From Myxococcus guangdongensis (lineage in GTDB: Bacteria; Myxococcota; Myxococcia; Myxococcales; Myxococcaceae), in assembly GCF_024198255.1 (NCBI RefSeq), contig NZ_JAJVKW010000016.1, positions 62,001-126,000 on the forward strand: a stretch of DNA of 64,000 bases. Reading direction: 5' to 3'. Within the stretch, counting starts at the first letter, position 1, and every line of letters starts with the position of its first letter. Positions 6,968-16,736 of the stretch are shown in pieces. The notes beneath the pieces were generated by a model. It was given only the letters and a program-made list of their open reading frames with translations, ran no database searches and was not told the DNA's origin. Position numbers and translations under genes: made by a program.

Positions 6968-9097
6968 ATGACATTTTACGAGGCCGCGCTCCGCATCCTG
7001 GAGAGCGAAGGACGTCCCCTCCACTTCCTTGAAATCACCGAGAAGTCCATCCAACAAAGCCTGCTCTCCCACGTCGGCAAGACGCCCGAGGTGACGATGC
7101 TCTCGCGCCTGGCCGCCATGGCGCGTCGCACGAGGGATCGCAAGGTGATTGTGACGGCGAAGGACACCTTCGCCCTGGTGGATTGGTCGATTCCCGAGGA
7201 CGTGGAGGCGTTGGCGCAGACCGGCGTAATCGAGCCGAATCCGGAAGAGGACCTGCCGCCGCTCAGGCCGGCGGAGCGCCATCCGGAGCCGCGCACGGAC
7301 AACGTGCGGGCGGCGGGCCGTGGCAGTGAGCGCAAGCGCCGCCGGGACGAGGACGAGGAGCGGGGTGGAAAGCGCAAGCGCTTCCCGCCGCTGCCGGAGG
7401 TGGTGTTCGAAATCCTCAGCGACGCCGACGGTGGGCTGCGCACCGAGGCCCTCATCGAGCGCGCCCGGAGCAAGGAGCTGTGCGCCGAGGACCTCACGGT
7501 GGAGGCGGTGCTCACGGCGCTGCTCGAGGACAACCAGCGTCGCATCGACGCGGGTCGCCGGCCGCAGTACGCGTTCAACAAGGACTCCGGCGAAGTGACG
7601 CTGGAGCGCGCGGGCTCGCCGAGCGAGGCGCCGTCGCTGGAGCTGCAGGCCGCGTTCGCGCAGGCGCTGGGGATTCCGCTGGAGGCGGGCCGGCCGGTGC
7701 TGGCGCGCTCCTCGGCCGCGGCGGTCGCGGGCGAGCCGGTGGTGGACGCGGCGCTGCTCACCACGCTGCGCACGTCGCTCAAGGACGCGCGCCGCGCGGT
7801 GGCGCGAGGGCTGCGCAAGCGCCTGGGCGACGCGGACGTGGGCACGTTCGAGAAGTCCGTCGTGAAGATGATGCACGGCCTGGGCTTCCGCGAGCTGAAG
7901 GTGGCCAAGCGGTCCAAGGAAGGCCCCCTGCTCACGGCGCGCAAGCGCGAGGGCAGCGTGGAGCTGCGCTACGCGGTGCGGATGCTCAAGGGCACGCCCG
8001 GCATCGACCGCAAGTGCGTGCAGGAGCTGCGGCGCGACCTGAGCCACTACTCGGCGCAGGTGGGTCTGCTGGTGAGCGCGGGCGATGTGCGTGGCGACGC
8101 GCGCACCGAGGCGCAGGCCAGCGGCTCGCTGGTGATGCTGTGGTGCGGCGACGCGCTGGGGGAGAAGTTCCTGGAGGCCGAGACGGCCGTCACCGTCACC
8201 CGGGTGGAGCTGTACGAGATCGACGAGCGCTTCTTCGAGGCCGCGAAGCTGGACGCCGAGGAGGCCCAGAAGCGCCGCGAGGAGCGTCAGCGCGAGAAGC
8301 AGTCCCGCGAGGACGAGTCTCCCGAGGTCGCCGCGTCGTCGGAGCGCCCGCGCGAGAAGCGTCGCCGGGAGCGCGGCGAGAAGCGCGCGTCGTCTTCGTC
8401 CGACGAGGTGGAGGTCTCCTCCGAGGGCGGCGAGGCTCGCGCCCAGGGCGACGTCGCCGTCGAGGCCGCTCCCGTCGTGTCCGCGCCCGCGCCCCAGAAC
8501 ACGGGCTCCGAGGACGAGGAGGGCGAGGACGACGACGAGGGTGATGACGATGACCTGGAGGCCGCGAGCGCCTTCGTGGGGGCCCGTCCGGAGGGCGCCG
8601 ATGCCAATGGCGAGGCGGGCCAGGGCGACCGCAAGCGCCGCCGCCGCCGTCGTCGTGGACGTCGCGGGCGTGGGAACCGGGGCGCCGAGGCTGGCGCCAC
8701 GCCGGCCGCGGGTTCGCCGACGGAGGCCGCTCCCACGGGCGAGGCCGTGAGCGCGCCCGAGCCCCAGGCGGAGGGCACTCCCGCTCCCGAAGGTGAGGCG
8801 AGCATCGCCGCGCCCCTGGACCCGGCTGCCGCGCCCGAGGTCGGCGTCAGTGAGGCCCCCACCGCGCCGAGCCCGGAGGCCGTCCCCGTGGCGGGCTCCC
8901 TGGCCGAGGCACTGGAGGCCAGCACGCTGGCCGAGGTCGTCACCGCGTCCGAGCCCGAGGCGGCGCCGGTCAGCGAGGCGCAGGCCCCGGCGGAGGCGGT
9001 CATCCCGTCCGCGTCCGGGCCGGAAGCGGAGTCGCACGAGGTGCGAGAGGATGCGCACCGTCCCGCGAAGAGCCCGTCCGAAGGGGGAGAGGGCTGA
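6968..9097 (+). CDS. HARE-HTH protein with degenerate Mrr-like nuclease domain and charged tail
   Basis: Residues 1-73 (FYEAALRIL, LHFLEITEKSI, KTPEVTMLSRLAAM, FALVDW) match the HARE-HTH winged-helix domain known from RNA polymerase delta subunits, ASXL proteins and restriction systems. A second winged-helix-like unit lies near 132-190. Residues ~290-420 resemble an Mrr-type restriction endonuclease fold (FEKSVVKMMHGLGF, VQELRRDL, GLLVSAGDV), but the catalytic Gln-x-Lys strand reads YAVRM and the acidic residue before it is missing. The tail to residue 709 has an acidic run (DEEGEDDDEGDDDD), an Arg block (KRRRRRRRGRRGRGNRG) and low-complexity Ala/Pro/Glu sequence. It probably binds DNA or RNA without cutting. 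Confidence 0.75.
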   Translation: MTFYEAALRILESEGRPLHFLEITEKSIQQSLLSHVGKTPEVTMLSRLAAMARRTRDRKVIVTAKDTFALVDWSIPEDVEALAQTGVIEPNPEEDLPPLRPAERHPEPRTDNVRAAGRGSERKRRRDEDEERGGKRKRFPPLPEVVFEILSDADGGLRTEALIERARSKELCAEDLTVEAVLTALLEDNQRRIDAGRRPQYAFNKDSGEVTLERAGSPSEAPSLELQAAFAQALGIPLEAGRPVLARSSAAAVAGEPVVDAALLTTLRTSLKDARRAVARGLRKRLGDADVGTFEKSVVKMMHGLGFRELKVAKRSKEGPLLTARKREGSVELRYAVRMLKGTPGIDRKCVQELRRDLSHYSAQVGLLVSAGDVRGDARTEAQASGSLVMLWCGDALGEKFLEAETAVTVTRVELYEIDERFFEAAKLDAEEAQKRREERQREKQSREDESPEVAASSERPREKRRRERGEKRASSSSDEVEVSSEGGEARAQGDVAVEAAPVVSAPAPQNTGSEDEEGEDDDEGDDDDLEAASAFVGARPEGADANGEAGQGDRKRRRRRRRGRRGRGNRGAEAGATPAAGSPTEAAPTGEAVSAPEPQAEGTPAPEGEASIAAPLDPAAAPEVGVSEAPTAPSPEAVPVAGSLAEALEASTLAEVVTASEPEAAPVSEAQAPAEAVIPSASGPEAESHEVREDAHRPAKSPSEGGEG

Positions 9098-9164
9098 CAC
9101 GGTCTGGCGCGGAGGGTGGGAATGGCCGGCGCGGGCTCGCTTCGGGTGTTACCCTGAGGGAGCG

Positions 9165-10079
9165 ATGAAGCCGGCCCTGATTCTCGCCTTCTGCGCCGTC
9201 CTCCTCGGCGCCTGCCGCTCGCAGGCGCCGCGCTACCCCGTCTCTCCGGTGGATGTCTCCGGCGCGACGGTGAAGGACAACGCCCTGCTGGGCCTGGCGC
9301 CCGAGGGCGTGGCGACGTTGTTCACCCAGTCCCTGCGGTCCTCCGGCCGCTTCGAGTTGAAGGGCGACGAGGCCACGAAGGACGTCCGGCCCTGGCGTCT
9401 GACGTTGGACGTGCCCTTCACGCGCGAGGTCCTGAAGGACGGGGATCCGCGCAGCTTCGCCGAGGTGGGCGCCAACCTGGTGTTGGAGCGCTTCGGCGGG
9501 GAGCTGCCCCAGCACTACGAGGTGGTGGGGTTGGGCGAGGCGCCGGTGATGGAGGACTCGCCCTCGGGGCGGCAGGCCGCCATGCGCGCCGCGCTGGACG
9601 CGGTGCTCAAGCAGGTGACCGACTCGGCGGTGATGCAGCTCAACGCGCTGGAGCGCTCGGATGACGTGCTGGTGCAGGAGCTGCGCGCGGACGATGCGCG
9701 GCTGCGTGAGTTCGCGCTGCGCACGCTGGCCGAACGACAGCATCCCGCCGCGGCGCCGCTGCTCATCGAGCGGCTCAAGGAGTCCTCGGACGGGGAGGTG
9801 CTGCGCAAGACGATGGGCGCGCTGGTGGAGATGAAGGCGCGCGTGGCGGTGCCGGCGCTCATCGACCTGGCGCGCGGCAAGGACAACGGCTTCGTGCAGG
9901 AGCTCGTCTTCGCGGTGGGCGAGATTGGTGGCCCCGAGGCGGAGGCGTACCTGTATACGGTGGCCCAGGGGCATGACGCGCCCGCCGTGCAGGCCGCGGC
10001 GCAGCAGGCCCTGGAGACGCTCTACGCTTCACGCAAGCACATCACCGCGGAGGCGCGTGGCCGGGACCACGCGGACTGA
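9165..10079 (+). CDS. Lipoprotein with HEAT-like repeats
   Basis: The N-terminus LILAFCAVLLGACRSQ is a lipoprotein signal with lipobox LLGAC, so the 304-residue protein should be membrane-anchored, probably in the outer membrane. Residues ~165-290 hold HEAT-type repeats (DDARLREFALRTLAE, GEVLRKTMGALVEMK, VPALIDLARGKDN, VQELVFAVGEIGG). The middle part is an unassigned alpha/beta region. The ATG at 9165 follows GAGGGAG. A second lipoprotein gene begins seven bases after its stop, so the two form an operon. Function unknown; the repeats suggest protein-protein contact. Confidence 0.75.
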   Translation: MKPALILAFCAVLLGACRSQAPRYPVSPVDVSGATVKDNALLGLAPEGVATLFTQSLRSSGRFELKGDEATKDVRPWRLTLDVPFTREVLKDGDPRSFAEVGANLVLERFGGELPQHYEVVGLGEAPVMEDSPSGRQAAMRAALDAVLKQVTDSAVMQLNALERSDDVLVQELRADDARLREFALRTLAERQHPAAAPLLIERLKESSDGEVLRKTMGALVEMKARVAVPALIDLARGKDNGFVQELVFAVGEIGGPEAEAYLYTVAQGHDAPAVQAAAQQALETLYASRKHITAEARGRDHAD

Positions 10080-10086
10080 CATCGAG

Positions 10087-10707
10087 ATGAACCGTTCGTT
10101 CGGAGTGGGCGGCGTCGCCCTGCTGGCCACGATGATGCTGGGGAGCGGCTGCTCCAAGCGCGTGGAGTCGGAGTCGCAGCAGTCGGCCGTCGCCGGCAGT
10201 GTGGCGGACTACTACCCGCTCGCGGTGGGCAACAGCTGGACGTACCGGCTGAACGGCCGCGCCGACAAGCAGGTCACCGTGGAGATCCTCAAGCAGGAGG
10301 AGGGTTTCTTCCACGACAACCAGGGCGGCCAGCTCGCCGTGGATGCCTACGGATTGAGGGATCCCAAGCGCTACCTGCTGCGGGGCCCGCTGGAGACCGG
10401 GCACGCGTGGACGAACGTGGTGTCGGTGTCCTCCACCGAGCGCTATCGCATCATCCAGGCGGGCAGCGCGTGTGACACCCCCGCGGGCACCTTCCCGTCC
10501 TGCGTGCAGGTGGAGGGGCGCAACCGGGTGGATGCCCAGGCCACGCTCGTCAACGCGATGACGTTCGCCCCCGGCGTCGGCATGGTGCGCATGGAGATCT
10601 TCCTGGAGACGAACCAGCAGCGCATCCCCCAGACGCACCTGGAGCTCACCGCCTACCAGGTGGGTGGGAGTCGGGCTCCCGGGGCAAGCACCCCACCGGC
10701 CGGCTGA
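10087..10707 (+). CDS. Predicted lipoprotein of unknown function
   Basis: A signal sequence ends in MLGSGCSKRVE, a convincing lipobox. The mature 206-residue product begins near YYPLAVGNSWTYR, a phrase seen in many secreted beta-rich proteins of unknown function, and continues with TPAGTFPSCVQVEGRN and TFAPGVGMVRMEI. The fold is probably an all-beta lipocalin-like sheet, but that is inference. It follows the HEAT-repeat lipoprotein gene after seven bases and is separated from birA by about 100 bases. Confidence 0.7.
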   Translation: MNRSFGVGGVALLATMMLGSGCSKRVESESQQSAVAGSVADYYPLAVGNSWTYRLNGRADKQVTVEILKQEEGFFHDNQGGQLAVDAYGLRDPKRYLLRGPLETGHAWTNVVSVSSTERYRIIQAGSACDTPAGTFPSCVQVEGRNRVDAQATLVNAMTFAPGVGMVRMEIFLETNQQRIPQTHLELTAYQVGGSRAPGASTPPAG

Positions 10708-10809
10708 AGGCTGGGACGGAGGGCGAGGAGGGGCCAAGGAGGGCGCGGGCCCGGCGAGTTGAAAGCCCGGCCGCCGCTCCGTACCCTTGCGCTCTCGTGA
10801 GGTGTCGCC

Positions 10810-11841
10810 GTGGCCCTGGAATCGACCGAGCAGACGCAGGAGGAACTCATCCTCGGGTTCCTCTCCGAGAGTGGTGAGGACTACACCTCCGGGGAGGCCC
10901 TGTCGGGCAAGCTGGGGCTGTCACGCACGGCCGTCTGGAAGCGGGTGGAGGCCCTGCGCACCAAGGGCTACCGCATCGAGGCCGTCCCCGCGCGGGGCTA
11001 CCGGCTGGTGGAGGTGCCGGACCGGCTCACCTCGCTGGAGGTGGCGCCGCTCCTGGACACCCATGACCTGGGCCGGACCCTCCATCACCACGCGGTGCTG
11101 GGCTCCACCAACGAGGTGGCCTTCCGGCTGGCGCAGGATGGCGCCGAGCACGGCGAGGTGGTGGTGGCCGAGCAGCAGACCTCCGGCAAGGGCCGGCGGG
11201 GCCGCGCCTGGGTGTCGCCGCCGGGGTTGAACCTGTACTTCTCCGCCATCCTCCGCCCGGAGCTGCCGCCCCAGCGCGCGCCGGAGCTGACGCTGGTGGC
11301 CGCCGTCGCGCTGGCGGAGACGCTGCTCGAGTGCGGGGTCGAGGCCGCCATCAAGTGGCCCAACGACGTGCACATCGATGGCCGCAAGGTGGCGGGCATC
11401 CTCACGGAGCTGTCGGCGGAGCCGGAGCGGGTGCACTTCGTCATCGTCGGGGTGGGGGTCAACCTCAACTGCCAGGCCGAGCACTTCCCCGAGGAGCTGC
11501 GCCAGGTGGCCACGTCACTGTCGCTGGCCCGGGGGGAGCGGGTGCACCGCGCCCGGTTCGCCGCCTCCCTGTGGACGCGCATGGAGGAGTGGCTGGATTT
11601 GTACCTGGAGACGGGCTTCGACGCGGTGCGCGCCCGCTGGAAGGAGCTGTCGTCCACCCTGGGGCAGGACGTGCTGGTGCGCACGGACCGCAGCGAGCTG
11701 CGCGGCCTGGCGGAGGACATCGACCCGTCCGGCGCGCTGCTGGTGCGCACGGAGGGCGGACAGCTGGAGCGCGTGCTGGCCGGAGACGTGGAGCAGCTTC
11801 GCCCCAGGCAGTCGCCGCGCTCCCGCCAGACGCCCCGCTGA
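10810..11841 (+). CDS. birA: Biotin--[acetyl-CoA-carboxylase] ligase / biotin operon repressor
   Basis: BirA activates biotin to biotinyl-AMP and attaches it to carboxyl-carrier proteins. Residues ~10-70 form a winged helix (GEALSGKLGLSRTAVWKRVEAL), so this is the two-domain type that can also repress. The catalytic domain has STNE, SGKGRRGRAW (nucleotide-binding loop), KWPNDV and KVAGIL, and VGVGVNLN. A small C-terminal SH3-like domain follows. GTG at 10810 starts just before the first helix; length 343 is normal for the HTH-containing class. coaX begins 31 bases downstream, so two cofactor genes are probably co-transcribed. Confidence 0.93.
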   Translation: MALESTEQTQEELILGFLSESGEDYTSGEALSGKLGLSRTAVWKRVEALRTKGYRIEAVPARGYRLVEVPDRLTSLEVAPLLDTHDLGRTLHHHAVLGSTNEVAFRLAQDGAEHGEVVVAEQQTSGKGRRGRAWVSPPGLNLYFSAILRPELPPQRAPELTLVAAVALAETLLECGVEAAIKWPNDVHIDGRKVAGILTELSAEPERVHFVIVGVGVNLNCQAEHFPEELRQVATSLSLARGERVHRARFAASLWTRMEEWLDLYLETGFDAVRARWKELSSTLGQDVLVRTDRSELRGLAEDIDPSGALLVRTEGGQLERVLAGDVEQLRPRQSPRSRQTPR

Positions 11842-11872
11842 GCGGCGCCTTCGGAGTAGAGTGCGCGGGGTG

Positions 11873-12639
<767 letters not shown>

Positions 12640-12643
<4 letters not shown>

Positions 12644-13782
12644 CCACCGCCGCCCCCAGCAACGTCCCGGCGCCGCCTCCGGGCTGCCCCTTCAACGCGG
12701 AGTTCCTGCCGCCCAACCTGCGCAAGCACGTGGACCCGGCCGCGCCGGTGCCGCTGCGGATGATGGCCGCCAAGTCGCTCGTCCCGCTCAGCCCATCCGA
12801 CATGCTCGGCGCGCTGTACATGCTGACGTACGACCCGGACGCGGCCGTGCGCGAGACGGCGGCGAAGACGTCCGGTGGCCTGCCGGAGAAGATCCTCGGC
12901 TCCGCGCTGCGCGACGAGGAGGTGCAGCCCCAGGTGCTGGGCTACTTCCTCGGGTTGCTCAAGGACAAGGACGCCTACGCGGAGATGCTCGTCCTCAACT
13001 CGAACACGCCCGATGAGGCCGTGGCCCATGTGGCGCGCGAGTGTGGACCGAAGCTGGCGGAGATCATCGGCCAGAACCAGCTGCGCCTGTTGCGCTACGA
13101 GGACATCCTGCGCGGCCTGTGTGCCAACGCCCAGGCGCCCGTGTCCCTCATCGACAGCGTCTGTGACTTCGCGGTGCGCAGCGGCATGCTGCTCGCGGAC
13201 GTGCCGCAGATGAAGGCCGCGCGCGTGCGCCTGTTCGGCCCCGAGGCCGCCGAGGCGCCGCCGGACCCCGGCCCCACCGCGCAGGAGGTGCTCCAGGAGA
13301 TGGGCACCGAGGTGGCGGACGAGAACGCCGCGCCGATGGAGGAGGGCAAGCGCCTGACGCTGTCCCAGCGGCTGATGAAGATGTCCATCGCGGAGAAGAT
13401 CAAGCTGGCGACGCTGGGCAACAAGGAGGCCCGCAGCGCGCTCATCCGCGAGACGAACAAGCTGGTCGCCGTGGCCGTCATCCGCAGCCCGCGAATCACG
13501 GACGGCGAGGTGCTCGCGTGCGCCGCCAACCGCGCGATGATGGATGACGTCCTGCGTGTCATCTACAACAACCGCGAGTGGACCAAGAACATGAAGGTGA
13601 AGCTGGCCCTGGTGAAGAACCCCAAGGTGCCGCTCACCGTCACCATGAAGTTCCTCAACGCCCTGCGCGACGGCGAGCTCAAGGACCTGAGCCGCGACAA
13701 GAACGTGCCGGCCGCGGTGCAGACGTTCGCCAAGAAGCTGCTGGAGAAGAAGACCGCCCCGAAGAAGACCGACGACAAGTAG
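12640..13782 (+). CDS. Helical-repeat protein of unknown function
   Basis: A 380-residue soluble protein made of helical units. Repeating phrases such as IKLATLGNKEARSALIRETN, VAVIRSPRITDGEVLACAAN and KVKLALVKNPKVP resemble leucine-rich-variant or HEAT-like repeats, which fold into curved solenoids. A Pro/Glu-rich linker around 205-235 splits the protein in two. There is no signal peptide. The start overlaps the coaX stop by four bases, so expression is coupled. It ends with a Lys-rich tail. No enzymatic motif was found. Confidence 0.7.
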
Positions 13783-13799
13783 TCGGGGCGGGGTGGGGG

Positions 13800-13820
13800 A
13801 GCCCTCTCTCGAAGAGGGCT
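13800..13820. terminator. Hairpin terminator between the repeat-protein gene and frzS
   Basis: AGCCCTCT (13800-13807) pairs with AGAGGGCT (13813-13820) around a five-base loop. It lies 17 bases after a plus-strand stop and upstream of the convergent frzS end at 13891, so it can serve both strands. Confidence 0.65.
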
Positions 13821-13890
13821 TCGACCCCGGGGTTCCACCGCCGCTCCAGCTCGTCGCGATGGGCGACTGGCGGAGCGGCGTGAGGCTCGT

Positions 13891-15654
13891 TCAGGCCGCC
13901 GCTTCGTCGGCGTCGTCGGCCACGGAGGAAGCGTTCTCCTCGAGCAGCTGCTGGGCGATGGCGAGCGCCTTCTTCGTCTTCTCGCGCAGCTTCTCGTCGT
14001 TCTTGATGCGCGCGTAGAGCTTGGTGACGCGCTCCTCGTTGCGCACGGCGGTGGCCTCCAGCTCGCCGATGCGGCGGCGCAGCTCGTCGGCCTCCTCGGC
14101 CGCGCGGGTGCCCTGCTCGGACAGCTCCGTCTGCGTCTGCTCCAGCTGGGCGCGCAGCTCCTCCGCCTCGCGCTGGGCGCTTTCCACCTGGCCGCGCAGC
14201 GCGTCGGCCTCCTCGCGGGCCGTCTGCACGTCGACCTCGAGCTGGCCGGTGCGGTTGCGCAGCTCCTCCAGCTCCGCGTTGAGGCCCGCCGTCTGGGCGG
14301 CATGCTGCTCCAGCTCCTCCTGCAGCGTCGTCACCTGGGCGGTGGCGCCACGCGCCTCCTCCTTGGAGGCGGCGAGCTGCTGGTCCACGCGCTTGCGCTC
14401 CGCCGCCAGCGTGTCCGCGCGGGTGGTGAGCGTCTTGATCTGCGCGTCGCGCCGGGCCATCTCCGACTCGGCCGTGCTGGACGCCTGCTCGAGCTCCAGG
14501 TGCTGGTCCTTGAGCTCGACGATCTCCTGGTCCTTCTGGTTCAGCTCCGACTTGAGGCGGAGGATCTCCTTGTCGCGCTTGTTGACGGCGTCGCGCAGCG
14601 CGAAGGTGTCCTTGTCATTCTTCCCGGTGGCGGCGCGGGCCGTCTCCAGCTCCGTGGCCTTGCCCTCCAGCTCGGCCTCCAGCTCACGCACCCGGTCCTC
14701 CGTCTGGGAGGCCGTGCCGCGCGAGTCCTCGAGCGCCGACTGCAGCTCGGCCACCTTCGCGCGCAGGTTGCGCAGCTCGGCGGCGTCCGCGGCGGAGGTG
14801 ACGGGCGCGGCCACGGGCGCGCTGGTGGCCACCGCGGGCGTGCGCGCGGGCGGCGTCGGCGTGCGCGTGGGGGGCGGGGTGGTGGCCTTGGGCGGCTCGA
14901 TGACCTTCAGCGGGGCGGGCGCCACCGGAGCGGCCACGGGCATGAAGCCCACCACCGTCTTCTCCGAGTCGTCCAGCGAGTCCAGGGCGTCGTCGGCGTC
15001 CGAGCCGAGCGCGTCCAGGCCGGAGAAGTCCTCCTCCACGCCCTCGACGACGGCGTCGGGCGGGGCCTCCACGGGCTCCTCGACGATGGCGGCGGGCTCC
15101 GGGTCCGGCGACGACATGTCGCTGAAGGCCGCGTCCAGGTCCAGCTCCTCGCCGGCCACCGCGGGCTCCTCGTCGCCGGTGTCGACGGAGATCTCCTCAC
15201 CGAAGTCCGCCGTCATCGGCTCGTCGCCGAGCGCGTCCAGCGTGAGGCTCTCGTCGACCACGTCCTCGGAGACGGCCACTTCGGGGAAGCCGATGATGGC
15301 GCCCACGCGCTCGGTGAGCAGGTTGGCGTCCACCGGCATGGGCACGTACTCGTCCGCGTGCGCCTTCAGCTTGCGGTGCTGCGCGAAGCCATCCGGGTTG
15401 CCGACGATGACGATGGGGACGTTCTTGAGGTCGTCGTCCTTCTTCAGCTTGCCGCAGATGAGGTAGCCGTTCTGTCCGGCGGAGAGCTCCACGGCGAGCA
15501 CGACGAGGTCGGGCCTGTCGCGGCGAATCTGCTCCACGCTGCCCTTGCCATCCGCGGTGTCCTCCACGGTGAAGCCCCGCCCCTCGAGGACGGGCCTCAG
15601 GGTGGCTGCGAGGGCGGTGTCGCTCTTTTCGACGATCAGGATTTTCTTGGACAT
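13891..15654 (-). CDS. frzS: Social-motility protein FrzS (pseudo-receiver plus long coiled coil)
   Basis: FrzS is a pole-localised cytoplasmic protein needed for type IV pilus-dependent (S) motility in M. xanthus. The 587-residue product has a receiver-like domain at 1-125 (SKKILIVEKSD, LVVLAVELSAGQNGYLICGK, HRKLKAHADEYV), an acidic linker, a Pro/Ala/Thr-rich stretch, and a coiled coil from about 300 to 560 rich in Glu, Leu and Arg heptads, ending in an Ala/Glu tail. The position equivalent to phospho-acceptor Asp55 is Glu56 here. The ATG at 15654 was chosen because it gives the FrzS N-terminus MSKKILIVE; an in-frame upstream extension is not credible. It lies next to the sigma factor rpoE1, as in M. 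xanthus. Confidence 0.93.
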   Translation of the reverse strand: MSKKILIVEKSDTALAATLRPVLEGRGFTVEDTADGKGSVEQIRRDRPDLVVLAVELSAGQNGYLICGKLKKDDDLKNVPIVIVGNPDGFAQHRKLKAHADEYVPMPVDANLLTERVGAIIGFPEVAVSEDVVDESLTLDALGDEPMTADFGEEISVDTGDEEPAVAGEELDLDAAFSDMSSPDPEPAAIVEEPVEAPPDAVVEGVEEDFSGLDALGSDADDALDSLDDSEKTVVGFMPVAAPVAPAPLKVIEPPKATTPPPTRTPTPPARTPAVATSAPVAAPVTSAADAAELRNLRAKVAELQSALEDSRGTASQTEDRVRELEAELEGKATELETARAATGKNDKDTFALRDAVNKRDKEILRLKSELNQKDQEIVELKDQHLELEQASSTAESEMARRDAQIKTLTTRADTLAAERKRVDQQLAASKEEARGATAQVTTLQEELEQHAAQTAGLNAELEELRNRTGQLEVDVQTAREEADALRGQVESAQREAEELRAQLEQTQTELSEQGTRAAEEADELRRRIGELEATAVRNEERVTKLYARIKNDEKLREKTKKALAIAQQLLEENASSVADDADEAAA

Positions 15655-15832
15655 GTAGGAACGGCCCGACCTGGGTGCGGCGCGCGCGGGCGCCACGAGT
15701 GACGGTGGCGCGCGAGGAAAGAAGCGCCGTCGAGGCTATCGGCCATGTCAGGGACCGTCAAATGTTCGGGCCGTACGAAACTCCGCCCGCAGGGCAGTCG
15801 GGCAGGCGCCACGGCGCGAGCAACATCACGCT

Positions 15833-16714
15833 TCAGGGATACGACGCGGGCTCGACGGAGACGGCGGGGCGCGAGCGCACGGGCATCGGGAGTGTCTGGT
15901 ACGAGTAATTCCCGTCCGCGGACTCCATCGCCCGGGGCGTGCTGGCCAGCGTGGCGCCGTGCTCGCGCTCCTCGAGCATGCGCAGGATGTCACGCTCGTC
16001 CATGTCGGTGACCATCTCGTAGACGACCTCGTGGTCCCGCCAGGTCACGATGTTGAAGCCCTGCGCGGAGTCCACCTCCACCGCGGGCAGCGCCTGAGGA
16101 CGCGGGCTCGCCTCGTCCGGCACCACGAACACGCCGAGCCGACGGCTGGGGCCTCCCTCGTCGGGGAGCGTCTCGTAGCTGATGTAAGCGACTTCGCGGC
16201 CATTCAGGATGGAGATGCGCCCGCCCAGCGGCTTCGCGCGAGGCAGCTGCGGCAGCGCGACGCGAGGATCCACCGTGCCCTTGAACCACGTCTCCAGCTG
16301 CTCGGAGTTGGACGCCGTGACTTCGTAAGGCAGCGAACGCTTGAAGCGCAAGACCAGCTCGTCCTTCGCCAGCCGCTCGCGCTTGCCCGCCTGATACGCG
16401 GACCAGCCGCTGGTCACCGTCACCACCACCAGCGCGACGGCGCCCGCGCGCAGCCAGACCCCATATTGCGCGCGGCGGTGCTCCTGGTGGAGCCCCCGGG
16501 CGATGCCCGCGCGGAGCGAGGCCGGGGCCTGCATCCGCTGGACGGAGTGTCTCGCGGCTCGCCGGAGGGCGAGCTGCATGTGCTGCTCTTCCTCCACGCG
16601 GCGCTGACATCCAGCGCACGCGGAGAGGTGGGATTCGAGGTCGACCCGCTCCTCCGGCTGAAATTCGCCGTCGAGGTACGGATACAGAAGCCGTTCGAGT
16701 TCCTGGCAGGTCAT
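15833..16714 (-). CDS. Zinc-finger (zf-HC2) anti-sigma-like membrane protein
   Basis: The 293-residue protein begins MTCQELERLLYPYLDGE and has HLSACAGC, the His-x3-Cys-x2-Cys zinc-binding core of ECF anti-sigma domains. One membrane segment (AGAVALVVVTVTSGWSAY, about 100-117) follows, then a periplasmic part of ~175 residues with FKGTVDPRVALPQLP and EVAYISYETLPDE. It starts 22 bases after the stop of the sigma factor upstream on the same strand, the standard layout for a sigma/anti-sigma pair. By inference it binds that sigma factor and releases it on an envelope signal. Confidence 0.85.
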   Translation of the reverse strand: MTCQELERLLYPYLDGEFQPEERVDLESHLSACAGCQRRVEEEQHMQLALRRAARHSVQRMQAPASLRAGIARGLHQEHRRAQYGVWLRAGAVALVVVTVTSGWSAYQAGKRERLAKDELVLRFKRSLPYEVTASNSEQLETWFKGTVDPRVALPQLPRAKPLGGRISILNGREVAYISYETLPDEGGPSRRLGVFVVPDEASPRPQALPAVEVDSAQGFNIVTWRDHEVVYEMVTDMDERDILRMLEEREHGATLASTPRAMESADGNYSYQTLPMPVRSRPAVSVEPASYP

Positions 16715-16736
16715 GGCGCGCGGTAGGAACCTGTTT

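Noticed and set aside
8630..8690. Repeat-like CGC/CGT tract in the HARE-HTH gene considered as a DNA repeat or CRISPR-like element.
   Set aside because: It is in-frame coding for an Arg block with mixed codons and no spacers.
6893..9100. A 735-codon minus-strand frame opposite the HARE-HTH gene.
   Set aside because: Low-complexity Arg/Leu/Gly translation with no domains, while the plus-strand frame has clear domains.
15655..15832. Possible small gene between frzS and the anti-sigma-like gene.
   Set aside because: The frames are Arg-rich with no ribosome site; the region is better read as the frzS promoter region.
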